A DNA stretch of 40,725 nt. Origin: JBOHCT01 sp050699055. Its GTDB lineage: Bacteria > Actinomycetota > Actinomycetes > Streptosporangiales > JBOHCT01. The notes under the pieces are model-generated. The model made no database searches, was not told where the DNA came from, and saw nothing but the letters and a program-made list of their open reading frames with translations. Positions 8,020-15,411 of the stretch are shown here, one piece after another (the first letter of the stretch is position 1; the number at the start of each line of letters is the position of its first letter). The stretch covers positions 1 through 40,725 of the forward strand of contig JBOHCT010000010.1 in the NCBI GenBank assembly GCA_050699055.1, in the 5' to 3' direction. The translations under genes and the position numbers were made by a program.

Positions 8020-9657
8020 ATGAACGGGGACGAACACACCGTGACCGAGGAGCACCTCGGTCCTTATCGTCTCGTCTCGCGCATCGGCGAGGGCGGCATG
8101 GGCGTCGTCCACCTCGCCCTCGATGCCGCGGGCCGTACGGTCGCCGTCAAGGTGCTGCACCCGCACGTCGCCTACGACGAGACCTCACGGGCGCGGCTCG
8201 CCCGTGAGGTCGACACGATGCGACGTGTCCGCAGTCCCCACGTCGCCGCGGTCCTCGACGCCGACATCCGCGGCGAGCGTCCGTACATCGTGACCCGCTA
8301 CGTCCCTGGGCGCTCGCTCGATGAGGTGGTACGAGGGGAGGGCCCGCTCGCCGGCTCGGCTCTCGCGCGGCTGGCCCGCGGGCTCGCCGACGCGATCGCC
8401 TCGGTGCATGCCGCGGGCATCGTCCACCGCGACCTCAAGCCGAGCAACGTCCTCCTCGTCGAGGGTCAGCCCGTCGTCATCGACTTCGGGGTGGCGCAGG
8501 CGGCGGACGCGACGCGCCTGACCCGGACGGGCCTGTTCATCGGCACGCCCGCGTATCTCGCACCCGAGGTCATCGACGGCTCGGCGCTGCAGCCGGCGGC
8601 CGATGTGCACGCGTGGGGCGCGACGCTGGCGTTCGCCGCGACGGGGCGGTCGCCCTTTGGCGAGGGACCGCACGAAGCGATCTTCTACAACATCACGCAG
8701 GACCGGGCCGACCTCACCGGCGTGCCGGAACCGCTCGCCGGGATGGTGCGCGCCGCGCTTGCCCGCGACCCGGACGCCAGGCCTCCGGCGACGTGGCTCC
8801 GGGACAGGTCGGGCGGGCTCTCCTCGCTTCCGGGTGCCTCGTCTGGCCCCCCGGGGGCCGAGGAGCCGACACGCCCGAACACCCCCGCTGTCTCGCCTTT
8901 GGCGCTGCCGGGAATGTCCGCGCTCGTGGCCGCGCCCACGGCCCGCATGGCGCCGGCGATCCCGGCTACCCGCCCATTGACCCAGCAGCGGCCCGCGGAG
9001 GAGCGGCGGCCGGTCCGGCCACAGGAGCCGGCCCCGGCCGAGTCGCCTCCCCGAGTCCGTGATCATCCGGTCGTCGGCCTGTTGACGCTCGCGCTCGCCA
9101 TCGCGATCGGGGCGGTCGCGCCGGTGGCCATGGCGATCGCCGTCATCGTGACCGCGATCGGGCTGCGCACGTCGGACCGCCTGGTGCAGGGGCTGCTCAT
9201 GCGTCGGTGGCGCCGCGGTCCTCGGGCGAGCGATCCCTGGCTGGGCGTGCTCGGGCTGCCGTGGCATCTCGCCCGAGGGGTGCTGGTGACCGCGCTGCTG
9301 CTGCCGATCGGGGGCGGCGTCGCGGGGCTGCTTGGCCTCGCCGCCACCCTGCGCGGCCAGCCGCCTTTCTCGGCGCCGGGCGCGATCGCAGGGGCGGTCT
9401 TCGTGCTGGTGACGTTCTTGGGGCCCGGGGGAGGCACACTGCGCAGGCAGGCGGGCCGCGCGATCGCCACGGTCCTTCCTGGCAGGACGGCGGCCGTCGT
9501 GGCGGGTGTGATCGTCTCTCTCGCGCTGCTGTTCGTCCTGTCCGCCATCGGCGCGCACGTGGTGGTCTGGGCGCCTTGGAGCGGCCCGCCGTCCCTCCAC
9601 CTGCCGAGCGTCGGTACGCTCTGGCGCTGGCTGCCCACGTCCTTGCTCCCCTGGTGA
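8020..9657 (+). CDS. Membrane serine/threonine protein kinase with polytopic C-terminus
   Basis: A Hanks-type kinase domain occupies about residues 9-260. It has a glycine loop IGEGGMGVV, VAVKVL with Lys44, HRDLKPSN with catalytic Asp138, DFG with Asp155, and GTPAYLAPEV. All key residues are intact, so it should be active. A Pro/Arg-rich linker (about 260-345) follows, then four or five hydrophobic segments (for example LLTLALAIAIGAVAPVAMAI, TALLLPIGGGVAGLLGLAA and VVAGVIVSLALLFVLSAIGA). This differs from the usual single membrane span plus PASTA or other sensor domains. Partners and substrate are unknown. The start is uncertain: ATG 8020 has a poor ribosome site, and GTG 8041 is preceded by GGGGA and would lose seven residues. 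Confidence 0.85.
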   Translation: MNGDEHTVTEEHLGPYRLVSRIGEGGMGVVHLALDAAGRTVAVKVLHPHVAYDETSRARLAREVDTMRRVRSPHVAAVLDADIRGERPYIVTRYVPGRSLDEVVRGEGPLAGSALARLARGLADAIASVHAAGIVHRDLKPSNVLLVEGQPVVIDFGVAQAADATRLTRTGLFIGTPAYLAPEVIDGSALQPAADVHAWGATLAFAATGRSPFGEGPHEAIFYNITQDRADLTGVPEPLAGMVRAALARDPDARPPATWLRDRSGGLSSLPGASSGPPGAEEPTRPNTPAVSPLALPGMSALVAAPTARMAPAIPATRPLTQQRPAEERRPVRPQEPAPAESPPRVRDHPVVGLLTLALAIAIGAVAPVAMAIAVIVTAIGLRTSDRLVQGLLMRRWRRGPRASDPWLGVLGLPWHLARGVLVTALLLPIGGGVAGLLGLAATLRGQPPFSAPGAIAGAVFVLVTFLGPGGGTLRRQAGRAIATVLPGRTAAVVAGVIVSLALLFVLSAIGAHVVVWAPWSGPPSLHLPSVGTLWRWLPTSLLPW

Positions 9658-9669
9658 CGGGCGGCCGCC

Positions 9670-10422
9670 TTACTGGCGCGTCGCCACGGCCAGGACGTCG
9701 AGGCTCAGCGCGGGATCATCGTCGCGAAGCTCGAAGTCGTCCGCGCGGATGCCGGCCACCGTGTCGCGTACGGCGGCCGGCCACGTCCCGGGCTCGGCCC
9801 CGAGCTGGGCGTCGACGATGGCGCCGTGGTTGCGCTCCCATGCGGTGAGCCGACGACCATGGTGGACGCCGAGGAGGCGCTCGACGGCGAACCGCGCCGC
9901 GAGGAGAACGGCCAGCTCATCGGGTGCGAGCTCACGGGTGTGGCAGGGGTTCCGCGGCGTGTCGCGGCCCGGGGAGAAGGTCAGGCGGTTCGGGGTGGAG
10001 AGCCAGGCCCGGCCACCAGGGCGCAGCACACGGGCGCACTCCCGGACGAACGCCTGCTGGTCCCACAGGTGCTCGACCACCTGGAGCGCGACGACCGCGT
10101 CGACGCTTCCGTCAGTGACGGGAAGTGTGACAGCGTTGCCGCTCACGACCGCGAGCGAGGGGTACTGACGGTGCGCGTGCGCCACGGTGAGCGGGTCGTA
10201 GTCGAGGGCGATGACCTGGGCCGCGTGGTCGGCGAGCATCGCCGAGCCGTACCCCTCGCCACAGCCGACGTCGAGGACCTTCGCCCCCCGGACGTGCGGC
10301 ACGATCGCCGCGTACGCGATCTCGTGGCGGCGAAACCAGTAGTTCTCATGCCAGATCCCGGGCAGCGTCCGTTCACCGTTGAGGGGAAGCTCTTCCGGCG
10401 CGGTGTGGTCGGCGGCTCGCAC
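9670..10422 (-). CDS. Class I SAM-dependent methyltransferase
   Basis: About 250 residues. SAM motif I is clear (VLDVGCGEGYGSAMLA), followed by an acidic loop residue (IALDYDPLTVA), motif II/III-like VDAVVALQVVEHLWD, and VLRPGGRAWLSTPN, the standard Methyltransf_11/25 order. The histidine and tyrosine-rich N-terminus (GIWHENYWFRRHEIAY) resembles small-molecule methyltransferases of the mycofactocin/glycosyltransferase-neighbour type. The target is unknown. The start is not clear: GTG 10422 is the first start in frame that gives a normal N-terminus, but no good ribosome site precedes it. The gene diverges from the Uma2 gene with about 130 bp between them. Confidence 0.8.
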   Translation of the reverse strand: MRAADHTAPEELPLNGERTLPGIWHENYWFRRHEIAYAAIVPHVRGAKVLDVGCGEGYGSAMLADHAAQVIALDYDPLTVAHAHRQYPSLAVVSGNAVTLPVTDGSVDAVVALQVVEHLWDQQAFVRECARVLRPGGRAWLSTPNRLTFSPGRDTPRNPCHTRELAPDELAVLLAARFAVERLLGVHHGRRLTAWERNHGAIVDAQLGAEPGTWPAAVRDTVAGIRADDFELRDDDPALSLDVLAVATRQ

Positions 10423-10554
10423 CAGTCGACGGTATGCCGTGCCGGACCGCCGCGCGGGCGGCTTCTGATCGTCTAACCTCCGTGTGCTTGGACAGGCCTC
10501 GTGTCCCGTTCGCGTGAGAGACTGTGGAGGATGGGAGAGAAAGGTGAGGAGGCC

Positions 10555-11115
10555 ATGGCGACGCTCACGGAGAACCCGGCGCGTCCGTTCACCTTCGCGG
10601 ACCTGGACGAGGCGCCCGACGACGGCCGCCGGTGGGAGCTCATCGCCGGGAGCCTGGTCGTGAGCCCGTCCCCGTTCGGTGCGCACCAGTGGTGCGTCGG
10701 TCGCGTGTACCGCCTGCTCGACGACGCCAGTACATCCGACACGGCCGTGCTGCCAGCGCCGTACGACTGGCGGGTCGAGGCGACCGAGGAGAGCTTCCGG
10801 CCCGACGTGGTGGTGATCCGCCGCACCGACTTCGACCCGGCCGGCCACCTGCGGTCGACGCCGTTGCTCGTCGCCGAGGTCGTCTCCCCAGGAGGCGGGG
10901 TACCGGACCATACGCTCAAGCGCGACCGCTACGAGGCCTTGGGCATTCCCAGCTACTGGATCGTCGACCCTGCCAAACCGTCGTTGACCGAGCTTCGGCT
11001 GTCCGGGAACGGTCGCTACGTCGAGTGGGCGACCGTCACCGGCGAGGAGACGTTCGCCACCGACCGTCCCTTCGGCGTCGAGGTGACCCCCGCCGCGCTC
11101 AGCCGGTCCGGCTGA
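10555..11115 (+). CDS. Uma2 family endonuclease-like protein (DUF820)
   Basis: A 186-residue protein that begins MATLTENPARPFTFADLDE, the usual Uma2 N-terminus. The PD-(D/E)XK-type core is visible: RPDVVVIRR (Asp), LVAEVVSPG (Glu), DHTLKRDRYEALGIPSYWIVD (Lys plus the Y-W-I-V-D strand). All proposed catalytic residues are present. The family is abundant in actinobacteria and cyanobacteria and its biological role is unsettled. AAGGTGAGGAGG lies directly before the ATG at 10555. An earlier ATG at 10531 would add eight residues. It is a single gene. Confidence 0.85.
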   Translation: MATLTENPARPFTFADLDEAPDDGRRWELIAGSLVVSPSPFGAHQWCVGRVYRLLDDASTSDTAVLPAPYDWRVEATEESFRPDVVVIRRTDFDPAGHLRSTPLLVAEVVSPGGGVPDHTLKRDRYEALGIPSYWIVDPAKPSLTELRLSGNGRYVEWATVTGEETFATDRPFGVEVTPAALSRSG

Positions 11116-11142
11116 GCCGGACCGGCTCGGACTCGGCCTGCC

Positions 11143-11475
11143 TCAACTCAGGTACACCAGGCGCAGGTCGTCCAGGCGGCCGTACACCGCGAGCGCTCGC
11201 CGCGCCGAGCCGAAGACCCCGAAGGCCCGCCGTCCGTCATCCGGATAGCGCAGATAGACCAGCGCTTCGTCGGCGAACTCGAGCCCCCACGCGACCACGT
11301 CCTCAAGATCCAGGGTCGCCTGCGCGCCGCCTTCGGGAGGGGCGTCGTCCAGCGGCGGGAACGCGAGGACGAAGAGGCGTGGCGGACCCGCGGGCGCGCT
11401 TGCCGGCGGGTGGTGCCCATTGAGCCGGTCACCGTGGTAGACAGGCACGTAGTCGGGGCTGGGGTTCTCGTTCAT
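11143..11475 (-). CDS. Small hypothetical protein next to the XRE/DUF397 pair
   Basis: A 110-residue protein I do not recognise. It starts MNENPSPDYVPVYHGDRLNG. It then has a Pro/Ala-rich stretch and a region with LFVLAFPPLDD and VAWGLEFADEALVYLRYP. It ends with VFGSARRALAVYGRLDDLRL, which looks like a small alpha/beta fold. It has no signal peptide or membrane segment. GGAAGGAGC six bases before the ATG gives a confident start. It is transcribed away from the XRE gene, and the shared 278-bp intergenic region holds a perfect palindrome, so co-regulation is possible but unproven. Confidence 0.7.
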   Translation of the reverse strand: MNENPSPDYVPVYHGDRLNGHHPPASAPAGPPRLFVLAFPPLDDAPPEGGAQATLDLEDVVAWGLEFADEALVYLRYPDDGRRAFGVFGSARRALAVYGRLDDLRLVYLS

Positions 11476-11556
11476 GGGTGCTCCTTCCCCGGCGTCCGGG
11501 CCGGGGCGGGTCACAGGCCGGCAAACCGACGACCCGCTCCGGTCTCCTTCTTTCTT

Positions 11557-11573
11557 CGTACGGATGCCGTACG
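11557..11573. promoter_or_regulatory. Perfect 7-bp palindrome between divergent genes
   Basis: CGTACGG-ATG-CCGTACG is a perfect inverted repeat with 7-base arms and a 3-base spacer, in the intergenic region between the small hypothetical gene and the XRE-DUF5753 gene. It is followed by three GACACC repeats (11575-11592 region). A dimeric regulator site is plausible, and the XRE protein encoded nearby is a natural candidate. Confidence 0.35.
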
Positions 11574-11753
11574 CGACACCGACACCGACACCGACGTTGA
11601 CCCTGACTGCGCGGTGTGACCGTTCGCGCACACTCGGAGCATGGCACGTGCTAGAGTTTCGCGCAAGCATGAACTAAACGCTGTCCTGAAATCTCCGTTT
11701 GTCTGGTTTTGGCGTCGCACTGTCTTGCGGACATCGGAGGCGAGGAGGGAACA

Positions 11754-12617
11754 GTGGCGAGGCCGAAGAAGCCTGGTCCGACGCTGCGTTCGCAGTGGCT
11801 CGGTCAGCAGCTCCGTGAGCTGCGCGAGTCCTGCGGGCTCACGCTCGACGAGGCGGGCACCTACCTCCAGCGCGACCCCTCGATGGTGAGCAGGTTCGAG
11901 ACCGCCAACTACCCGATCCGCCGCGGCGACGTGCTGGCGCTGCTCGACCTCTACGGCGTCGCCGACGAGACCCGCCGTAAGGGGCTGATCAGGCTCAGCG
12001 AGGACATCTGGCAGAAGGGCTGGTGGGAGCAGTATGCCGCGGGCGTCGACCCAAAGTTCGTCGACCATCCGTGGCTGGAGGCGCGGGCGGAGCGGATTTG
12101 CTTCTACTACACCATGATCGTGCCCGGTTTGCTGCAGACCCGCGCTTACGCCGAGACACTGATCCGCAACAACCCGGGGCCATACGCGGCGGAGGAGCAC
12201 TTCCAGGGGTTGGTGGACCTCCGGATGGAGCGTCAACGGGTGCTGGACGGCGACGACCCGACTCGACTTTCGGCGGTGCTGGACGGGTCGGTGCTGCGCC
12301 GGCCGATCGGTGGCCCGGAGGTGATGCGCGGCCAGCTCGCCCATCTCCTCTACCTCATGGGGTGTCCGACCGTCGAGCTGCGGGTGCTCCCGCTACGGGT
12401 CGGGTGGCACGCGGGGCTCGACGGCGCATTTCAGCTCATCGAGATGCCCGAGCCGTACCCCGAGGTCGCCTACGTGGAGAGCCTCGCCGGCCGGGTTTAC
12501 GTCGAGGAGCCCGACGCCGAGCGGTTCGCGCCCGCGTACGATGAGCTGTGGAAGGCTGCGCTGGATTCGGATGCGTCGGCCGCGCTGATCTCGGCCACGA
12601 TGAAGGAGCTGTCGTGA
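11754..12617 (+). CDS. XRE family regulator with DUF5753 domain (Scr1/WhiJ-like)
   Basis: A 287-residue protein. The N-terminal helix-turn-helix spans about residues 17-70 (LGQQLRELRESCGLTLDEAG ... PSMVSRFETANYPIRRGDVL). The rest is DUF5753, with the conserved aromatic stretch WWEQYAAGVDPKFVD, the VPGLLQTRAYAETL block and a LRVLPLRVGWHAGLDGAFQL segment. Such proteins occur in large numbers in Streptomyces and relatives and usually pair with a DUF397 protein, as here. They affect development or antibiotic production (the WhiJ/BldB-type systems). AGGAGG five bases before GTG 11754 fixes the start. The stop overlaps the DUF397 start (GTGA). Confidence 0.9.
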   Translation: MARPKKPGPTLRSQWLGQQLRELRESCGLTLDEAGTYLQRDPSMVSRFETANYPIRRGDVLALLDLYGVADETRRKGLIRLSEDIWQKGWWEQYAAGVDPKFVDHPWLEARAERICFYYTMIVPGLLQTRAYAETLIRNNPGPYAAEEHFQGLVDLRMERQRVLDGDDPTRLSAVLDGSVLRRPIGGPEVMRGQLAHLLYLMGCPTVELRVLPLRVGWHAGLDGAFQLIEMPEPYPEVAYVESLAGRVYVEEPDAERFAPAYDELWKAALDSDASAALISATMKELS

Positions 12618-12862
12618 ATACGATTCAGGCGCGTGAGGTGCCAGGGCCGGATGAGCTGGCTCGCGTCGCCTGGCACATCAGCACGCGGAGCGAGGGCAAC
12701 GGCGGAAGTTGCGTCGAGGCTGGCCCGCTGGCCGACCGCAGTGGCCGTGTCGCTGTACGCGACAGCCGCGACCGCGAGGGCCCGGCGATCGTCTCCACCC
12801 GCGAGAGGTGGGCCGCGTTCGTCGGCGGCGTCAAGGGCGGCGCCCTCGACCTCTCCGCCTGA
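12614..12862 (+). CDS. DUF397 domain protein, partner of the XRE regulator
   Basis: An 82-residue protein starting at GTG 12614, which overlaps the TGA of the XRE gene by four bases. The family pattern is clear: WHISTRSEGNGGSCVEAG (residues 17-34, normally W-x-K-S-S-x-S-x-x-x-G-x-C-V-E), VAVRDSRDREGP, and ERWAAFVGGVKGG. The DUF397 proteins act with their XRE neighbours, by analogy with toxin-antitoxin-like pairs, though the biochemistry is not settled. Translational coupling suggests a fixed ratio of the two products. Confidence 0.9.
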   Translation: MNTIQAREVPGPDELARVAWHISTRSEGNGGSCVEAGPLADRSGRVAVRDSRDREGPAIVSTRERWAAFVGGVKGGALDLSA

Positions 12863-12914
12863 CGAGGCGGCTCATGTCCCTCGCCTGCGGGCGTCCTTGC
12901 GCGACCCCGTTGTC

Positions 12915-13235
12915 TCACGCTGCATGCGGGGTGATCGCGACGACGAGTTCAGCATCGAGAGCCGCGGAGATTCGCTCCAACACAGGGATCGTCGGCACCG
13001 CCCCGCCTTCGAGGCGGGAGAGAGCTGGCTGGGTCATGCCAGTACGCCTGGCGAGTTCTGTCTGTGACAGGCCGAGGGCCAAGCGGCGTTCTCGAACAGC
13101 CTGGCCAATCAGGAAGGCACGACGGGCCTCCGCGTACCCTTCGCGGTACTGTTCGCTGTCGCGCCGTGCGCGGGCGATAGCGCACTGTGCGTCCCGTCGA
13201 GTTGTCGTGAACCCGAGGAAGACGCGAGGGTGGCG
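12915..13235 (-). pseudogene. XRE family antitoxin-like gene without a usable start codon
   Basis: An open frame on the minus strand, bounded by TAG (13236-13238) and TGA (12915-12917), reads TTTRRDAQCAIARARRDSEQ, then YAEARRAFLIGQAVRERRLA, GLSQTELARRTGMTQPALSR, and a tail ending LDAELVVAITPHAA. This is a typical single-domain helix-turn-helix antitoxin-like protein. No ATG, GTG or TTG occurs in frame before the helix-turn-helix. At the place where a start would be expected (before TTTRRDAQ) the codon is TTC. Either a non-standard start is used or the gene has lost its 5' end. The toxin that usually precedes such genes is absent; a broken BKACE gene lies there instead. Confidence 0.6.
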
Positions 13236-13248
13236 CTAGAGTCGACTG

Positions 13249-13763
13249 GTGCCGACTGAACACCGACCTATTCTCGTACACGCGGCACTCAACGGCGCCC
13301 GAGAGCATCCCGCGACGCCACGGACTCCAGGTGAGCTCGCTGCCGAGACCCGAGCAGCCGTGGATGCGGGCGCCAGATCGTTGCATCTACATCCCCACGA
13401 CAGTAACGGCCGTGAAACGTTCGCGGCCGAGCCCTGCGCTGCGGCATTGTCCGCCGTGCGGACGGCCTGCCCGGACATCCCTGTGTCGCTGAGCACCTCC
13501 GCGGATGTCGAGCCCGATCCCGAGCGACGGTTCGCACTGCCGGATCTGGTGACCGCCAACCAGGGCGAGGAGGGCATCGTCGCGCTCTGTGAGGCGCTCA
13601 TTGCGCGCGGCGTCGGCATCGCCTCCTGGGCGGTCAACCGGCGCGCGCTTCCTCGAGGACACGGCATCCGGACCGGCTGGAAGACACACCGGTGCTGCCC
13701 GACAGGCGCTTCGCGGCAGGCAACGGCGAACTCGTCGCGGCCGCGACGCGACTCCTGAGGTGA
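13249..13763 (+). pseudogene. Decayed BKACE (beta-keto acid cleavage enzyme, DUF849) gene
   Basis: The first ~120 residues match the start of a BKACE enzyme: PILVHAALNGAREHPATPRT, ARSLHLHPHDSNGRET (zinc-binding His pair), VSLSTSADVEPDPERR, and LPDLVTANQGEEG. The family normally has about 270-310 residues. Here the middle (dozens of residues, including the second half of the barrel) is missing. The C-terminal LEDTPVLPDRRFAAGNGELV block is in a different frame, shifted near 13675-13680, and stops at 13761-13763. The deletion plus frameshift make a functional enzyme very unlikely. It diverges from the start-less XRE gene, with only a few bases between the two. Confidence 0.75.
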
Positions 13764-13944
13764 GGACGCAAAACGACCCAATGCGCCGTCGCTGGGAACT
13801 CTTGAACGCGGCCACGGTGCACAGCACCGCGAGTCGGTGTCGCGCAAGCCAAACCCTGGAGATACGTGCGGCAAGGGATCCTCTTCGTACCGAGTGGAGT
13901 AGGTCGGCCTCGCCCGCCCTTCGACCCTCCATAGGAGGGGTTGC

Positions 13945-14247
13945 CTATTGCCCCACGCCGTCCACGAAGGTGAGGCGTCTGGCCAGCGCATGTTCGCGCA
14001 CCTGAAGGGCCTCGGCGTACTCGGGCGAGTCGTACCACTCGCGGGCCTTGTCCATGATGGTCGGGAACTCGACGACAATGACTCGCTGCCCTGAGGGAAG
14101 TTCGCCCTCGATGACCTCGACTCGCCCAGTACCGCGGGCGAGGTAGCGCCCGCGGTACTGGGCGATCGACGCCTGGGCCAGTGACTGGTACCGGCTTACA
14201 AGCGACTCATCGACGATCTCGACCTCAGAGATCACGTATGCCGTCAA
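13945..14247 (-). CDS. DUF1330 domain protein
   Basis: A 100-residue protein with the dimeric alpha/beta ferredoxin-like DUF1330 pattern: TAYVISEVEIVDESLVSRYQ at the N-terminus, then LARGTGRVEVIEGELPSGQR, VIVVEFPTIMDKAREWYDSP, and EYAEALQVREHAL. The family is widespread and of unknown function. A TTG at 14247 is chosen because AAGGAG lies four to five bases upstream and it gives the standard N-terminus. The IS5-like element begins 27 bp upstream of this ribosome-site region, so native promoter sequence has probably been displaced. Confidence 0.85.
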   Translation of the reverse strand: MTAYVISEVEIVDESLVSRYQSLAQASIAQYRGRYLARGTGRVEVIEGELPSGQRVIVVEFPTIMDKAREWYDSPEYAEALQVREHALARRLTFVDGVGQ

Positions 14248-14273
14248 AGGGCTCCTTCCCCGACCTTGGAGCC

Positions 14274-15044
14274 TCATTCAAAACCCCAGGTTATTGAAAA
14301 GAAGAACAGTCCGCGTGCGGCGTCGTACGCGTCCCGGTAGGTGCGGTAGGGTCGCCGGTAGTCGGTGTGGAGGATCCGCCAGGACTTGAGGTGAGCGACG
14401 AGGTTCTCGACGGGTGCCCGAAGCGCCGAGATCTCGGCGTTTGCTTCCTTGTCGCTTTCGGTCAGTTGGCCGCCGGGTGGGGTTTTCCGTGGGGTGAGAA
14501 GGTGGTCGCGTCCTTGGTAGCCTTTGTCGGCGATCCCGCCGCCGGAGGCGCGCACGATATCCGCGACTGGTGTGCCGGCGAACGCGGCGGCGTCGTGGGT
14601 CCTGCCCGGCAGGGGGTCGGAGATGTAGACCGCGTCCCCGTCCAGCAGTGAGACCAGCTGGGCGTTGAATCCGGTGGTGCCGTGCTTGCGGCTCCACAGC
14701 TCGCCGTGGTCAGCGTAGGACCAGCAGGGCACGATGGCGCCGTCGACCAGGCACACCCGGCCTCGAACGACCTCGATGGCATCCTCAGCGGACGGCACGA
14801 GCTCCTCCAGCACCGCCCGCACGACCGGCACCAGAACCGTGACGACCCGCGACACCGTCGGACGGGAGGCGCCCACCATGTCGCCCAGGAACTCCTGGGT
14901 AATGTTGTGCCGGATGTACATGCAGGCGATCTCCACCGCCCGGTACAGGCCACAGGACCTCGGCCGACCAACCGGTTTGTTCCACGGCTCCGGCAGCGCA
15001 CCGCGAACGCGGCCGACAAGCTCCTGCATCCGCGACAGAACCAA
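14274..15044 (-). CDS. IS5-family transposase (DDE)
   Basis: A 256-residue DDE transposase. A short helix-turn-helix region (IRHNITQEFLGDMVGASRPT) precedes the catalytic domain with VCLVDGAIVPCWS (first Asp), SDPLPGRTHDAAAF (second Asp) and NAEISALRAPVENLVAHLKS (Glu near the end). The C-terminus DYRRPYRTYRDAYDAARGLF is typical of this actinobacterial IS5 subgroup. The catalytic triad looks intact. The TTG at 15044 is the likely start. Family relatives have a few more residues of the type LRYHRTTG before it, which are present here in frame. The TGA stop (14276-14274) lies just outside the terminal inverted repeat. Confidence 0.85.
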   Translation of the reverse strand: MVLSRMQELVGRVRGALPEPWNKPVGRPRSCGLYRAVEIACMYIRHNITQEFLGDMVGASRPTVSRVVTVLVPVVRAVLEELVPSAEDAIEVVRGRVCLVDGAIVPCWSYADHGELWSRKHGTTGFNAQLVSLLDGDAVYISDPLPGRTHDAAAFAGTPVADIVRASGGGIADKGYQGRDHLLTPRKTPPGGQLTESDKEANAEISALRAPVENLVAHLKSWRILHTDYRRPYRTYRDAYDAARGLFFFSITWGFE

Positions 15045-15181
15045 ACCTGTAGTACGGTGGTAGCGTAACGGTTTTCCCGGGTGAGAGTCCTTTGGTTGAA
15101 CTCTCCAATTCTCCCGGGAGAACCGTTGTTTTCTGTGGCGACACGCCGGGTCAGCTCAGACCATTATTGACGGGTTTTGAA
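14277..15181. mobile_element. IS5-family insertion sequence, about 905 bp
   Basis: The left end TTCAAAACCC (14277-14286) and the right end GGGTTTTGAA (15172-15181) are perfect 10-bp terminal inverted repeats bounding the transposase gene. The flanks are TCA on the left and TAA on the right. IS5 relatives duplicate a T-N-A trinucleotide, so the target duplication is either mutated or the ends come from different insertions. With an intact transposase and perfect repeats the element may still be active. Confidence 0.75.
15069..15125. repeat. Large imperfect palindrome inside the IS5 element
   Basis: CGGTTTTCCCGGGTG (15069-15083) pairs with CTCCCGGGAGAACCG (15111-15125) at 13 of 15 positions. 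An inner GAGAGT/ACTCTC extends the stem. It sits between the right inverted repeat and the transposase start. Position and shape suggest a hairpin that blocks read-in transcription or translation of the transposase gene, a common form of self-control in insertion sequences. Confidence 0.5.
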
Positions 15182-15224
15182 TAACGCTCTTGGTGGCGCT
15201 GCTAACAGATTCCGACGGGAACGA

Positions 15225-15362
15225 TCACCGAGCAGGGTAGCCTCGGCTGGCGCTCCGTCGGCGCCGACGAACGCGGCCGAGGAACTCGAGATCGTCGCCG
15301 TCGAGGTCGAGGTCGAGGTCGAGGGCGAGGAGGAGCAGGAAGGGCTGGGGATCGCTACTCAT
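15225..15362 (-). CDS. Possible 45-residue hypothetical protein with an Asp-Leu repeat
   Basis: ATG 15362 opens a 45-codon frame: MSSDPQPFLLLLALDLDLDL at the start, then GDDLEFLGRVRRRRRSAS, ending GYPAR. The Leu-Asp alternation is produced by a GAGGTC hexamer repeated about four times (15300-15323 on the plus strand). I recognise no family. The frame may be a chance product of the repeat. It is the only coding candidate in the 230 bp between the IS5 element and the VapC gene. Confidence 0.3.
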   Translation of the reverse strand: MSSDPQPFLLLLALDLDLDLDGDDLEFLGRVRRRRRSASRGYPAR

Positions 15363-15411
15363 CCCACAGTGGAGCAACGGTTGCCGCGGACGGTCGTCTC
15401 CGCTCCGCGTG

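Noticed and set aside
8185..9600. Long minus-strand frame opposite the kinase gene
   Set aside because: Arg/His/Gln-rich composition and antisense position show it is a by-product of G/C-rich codon use.
15297..15325. GAGGTC hexamer repeats as a possible array or satellite
   Set aside because: Only about four units, no spacers, in a low-complexity Leu-Asp stretch.
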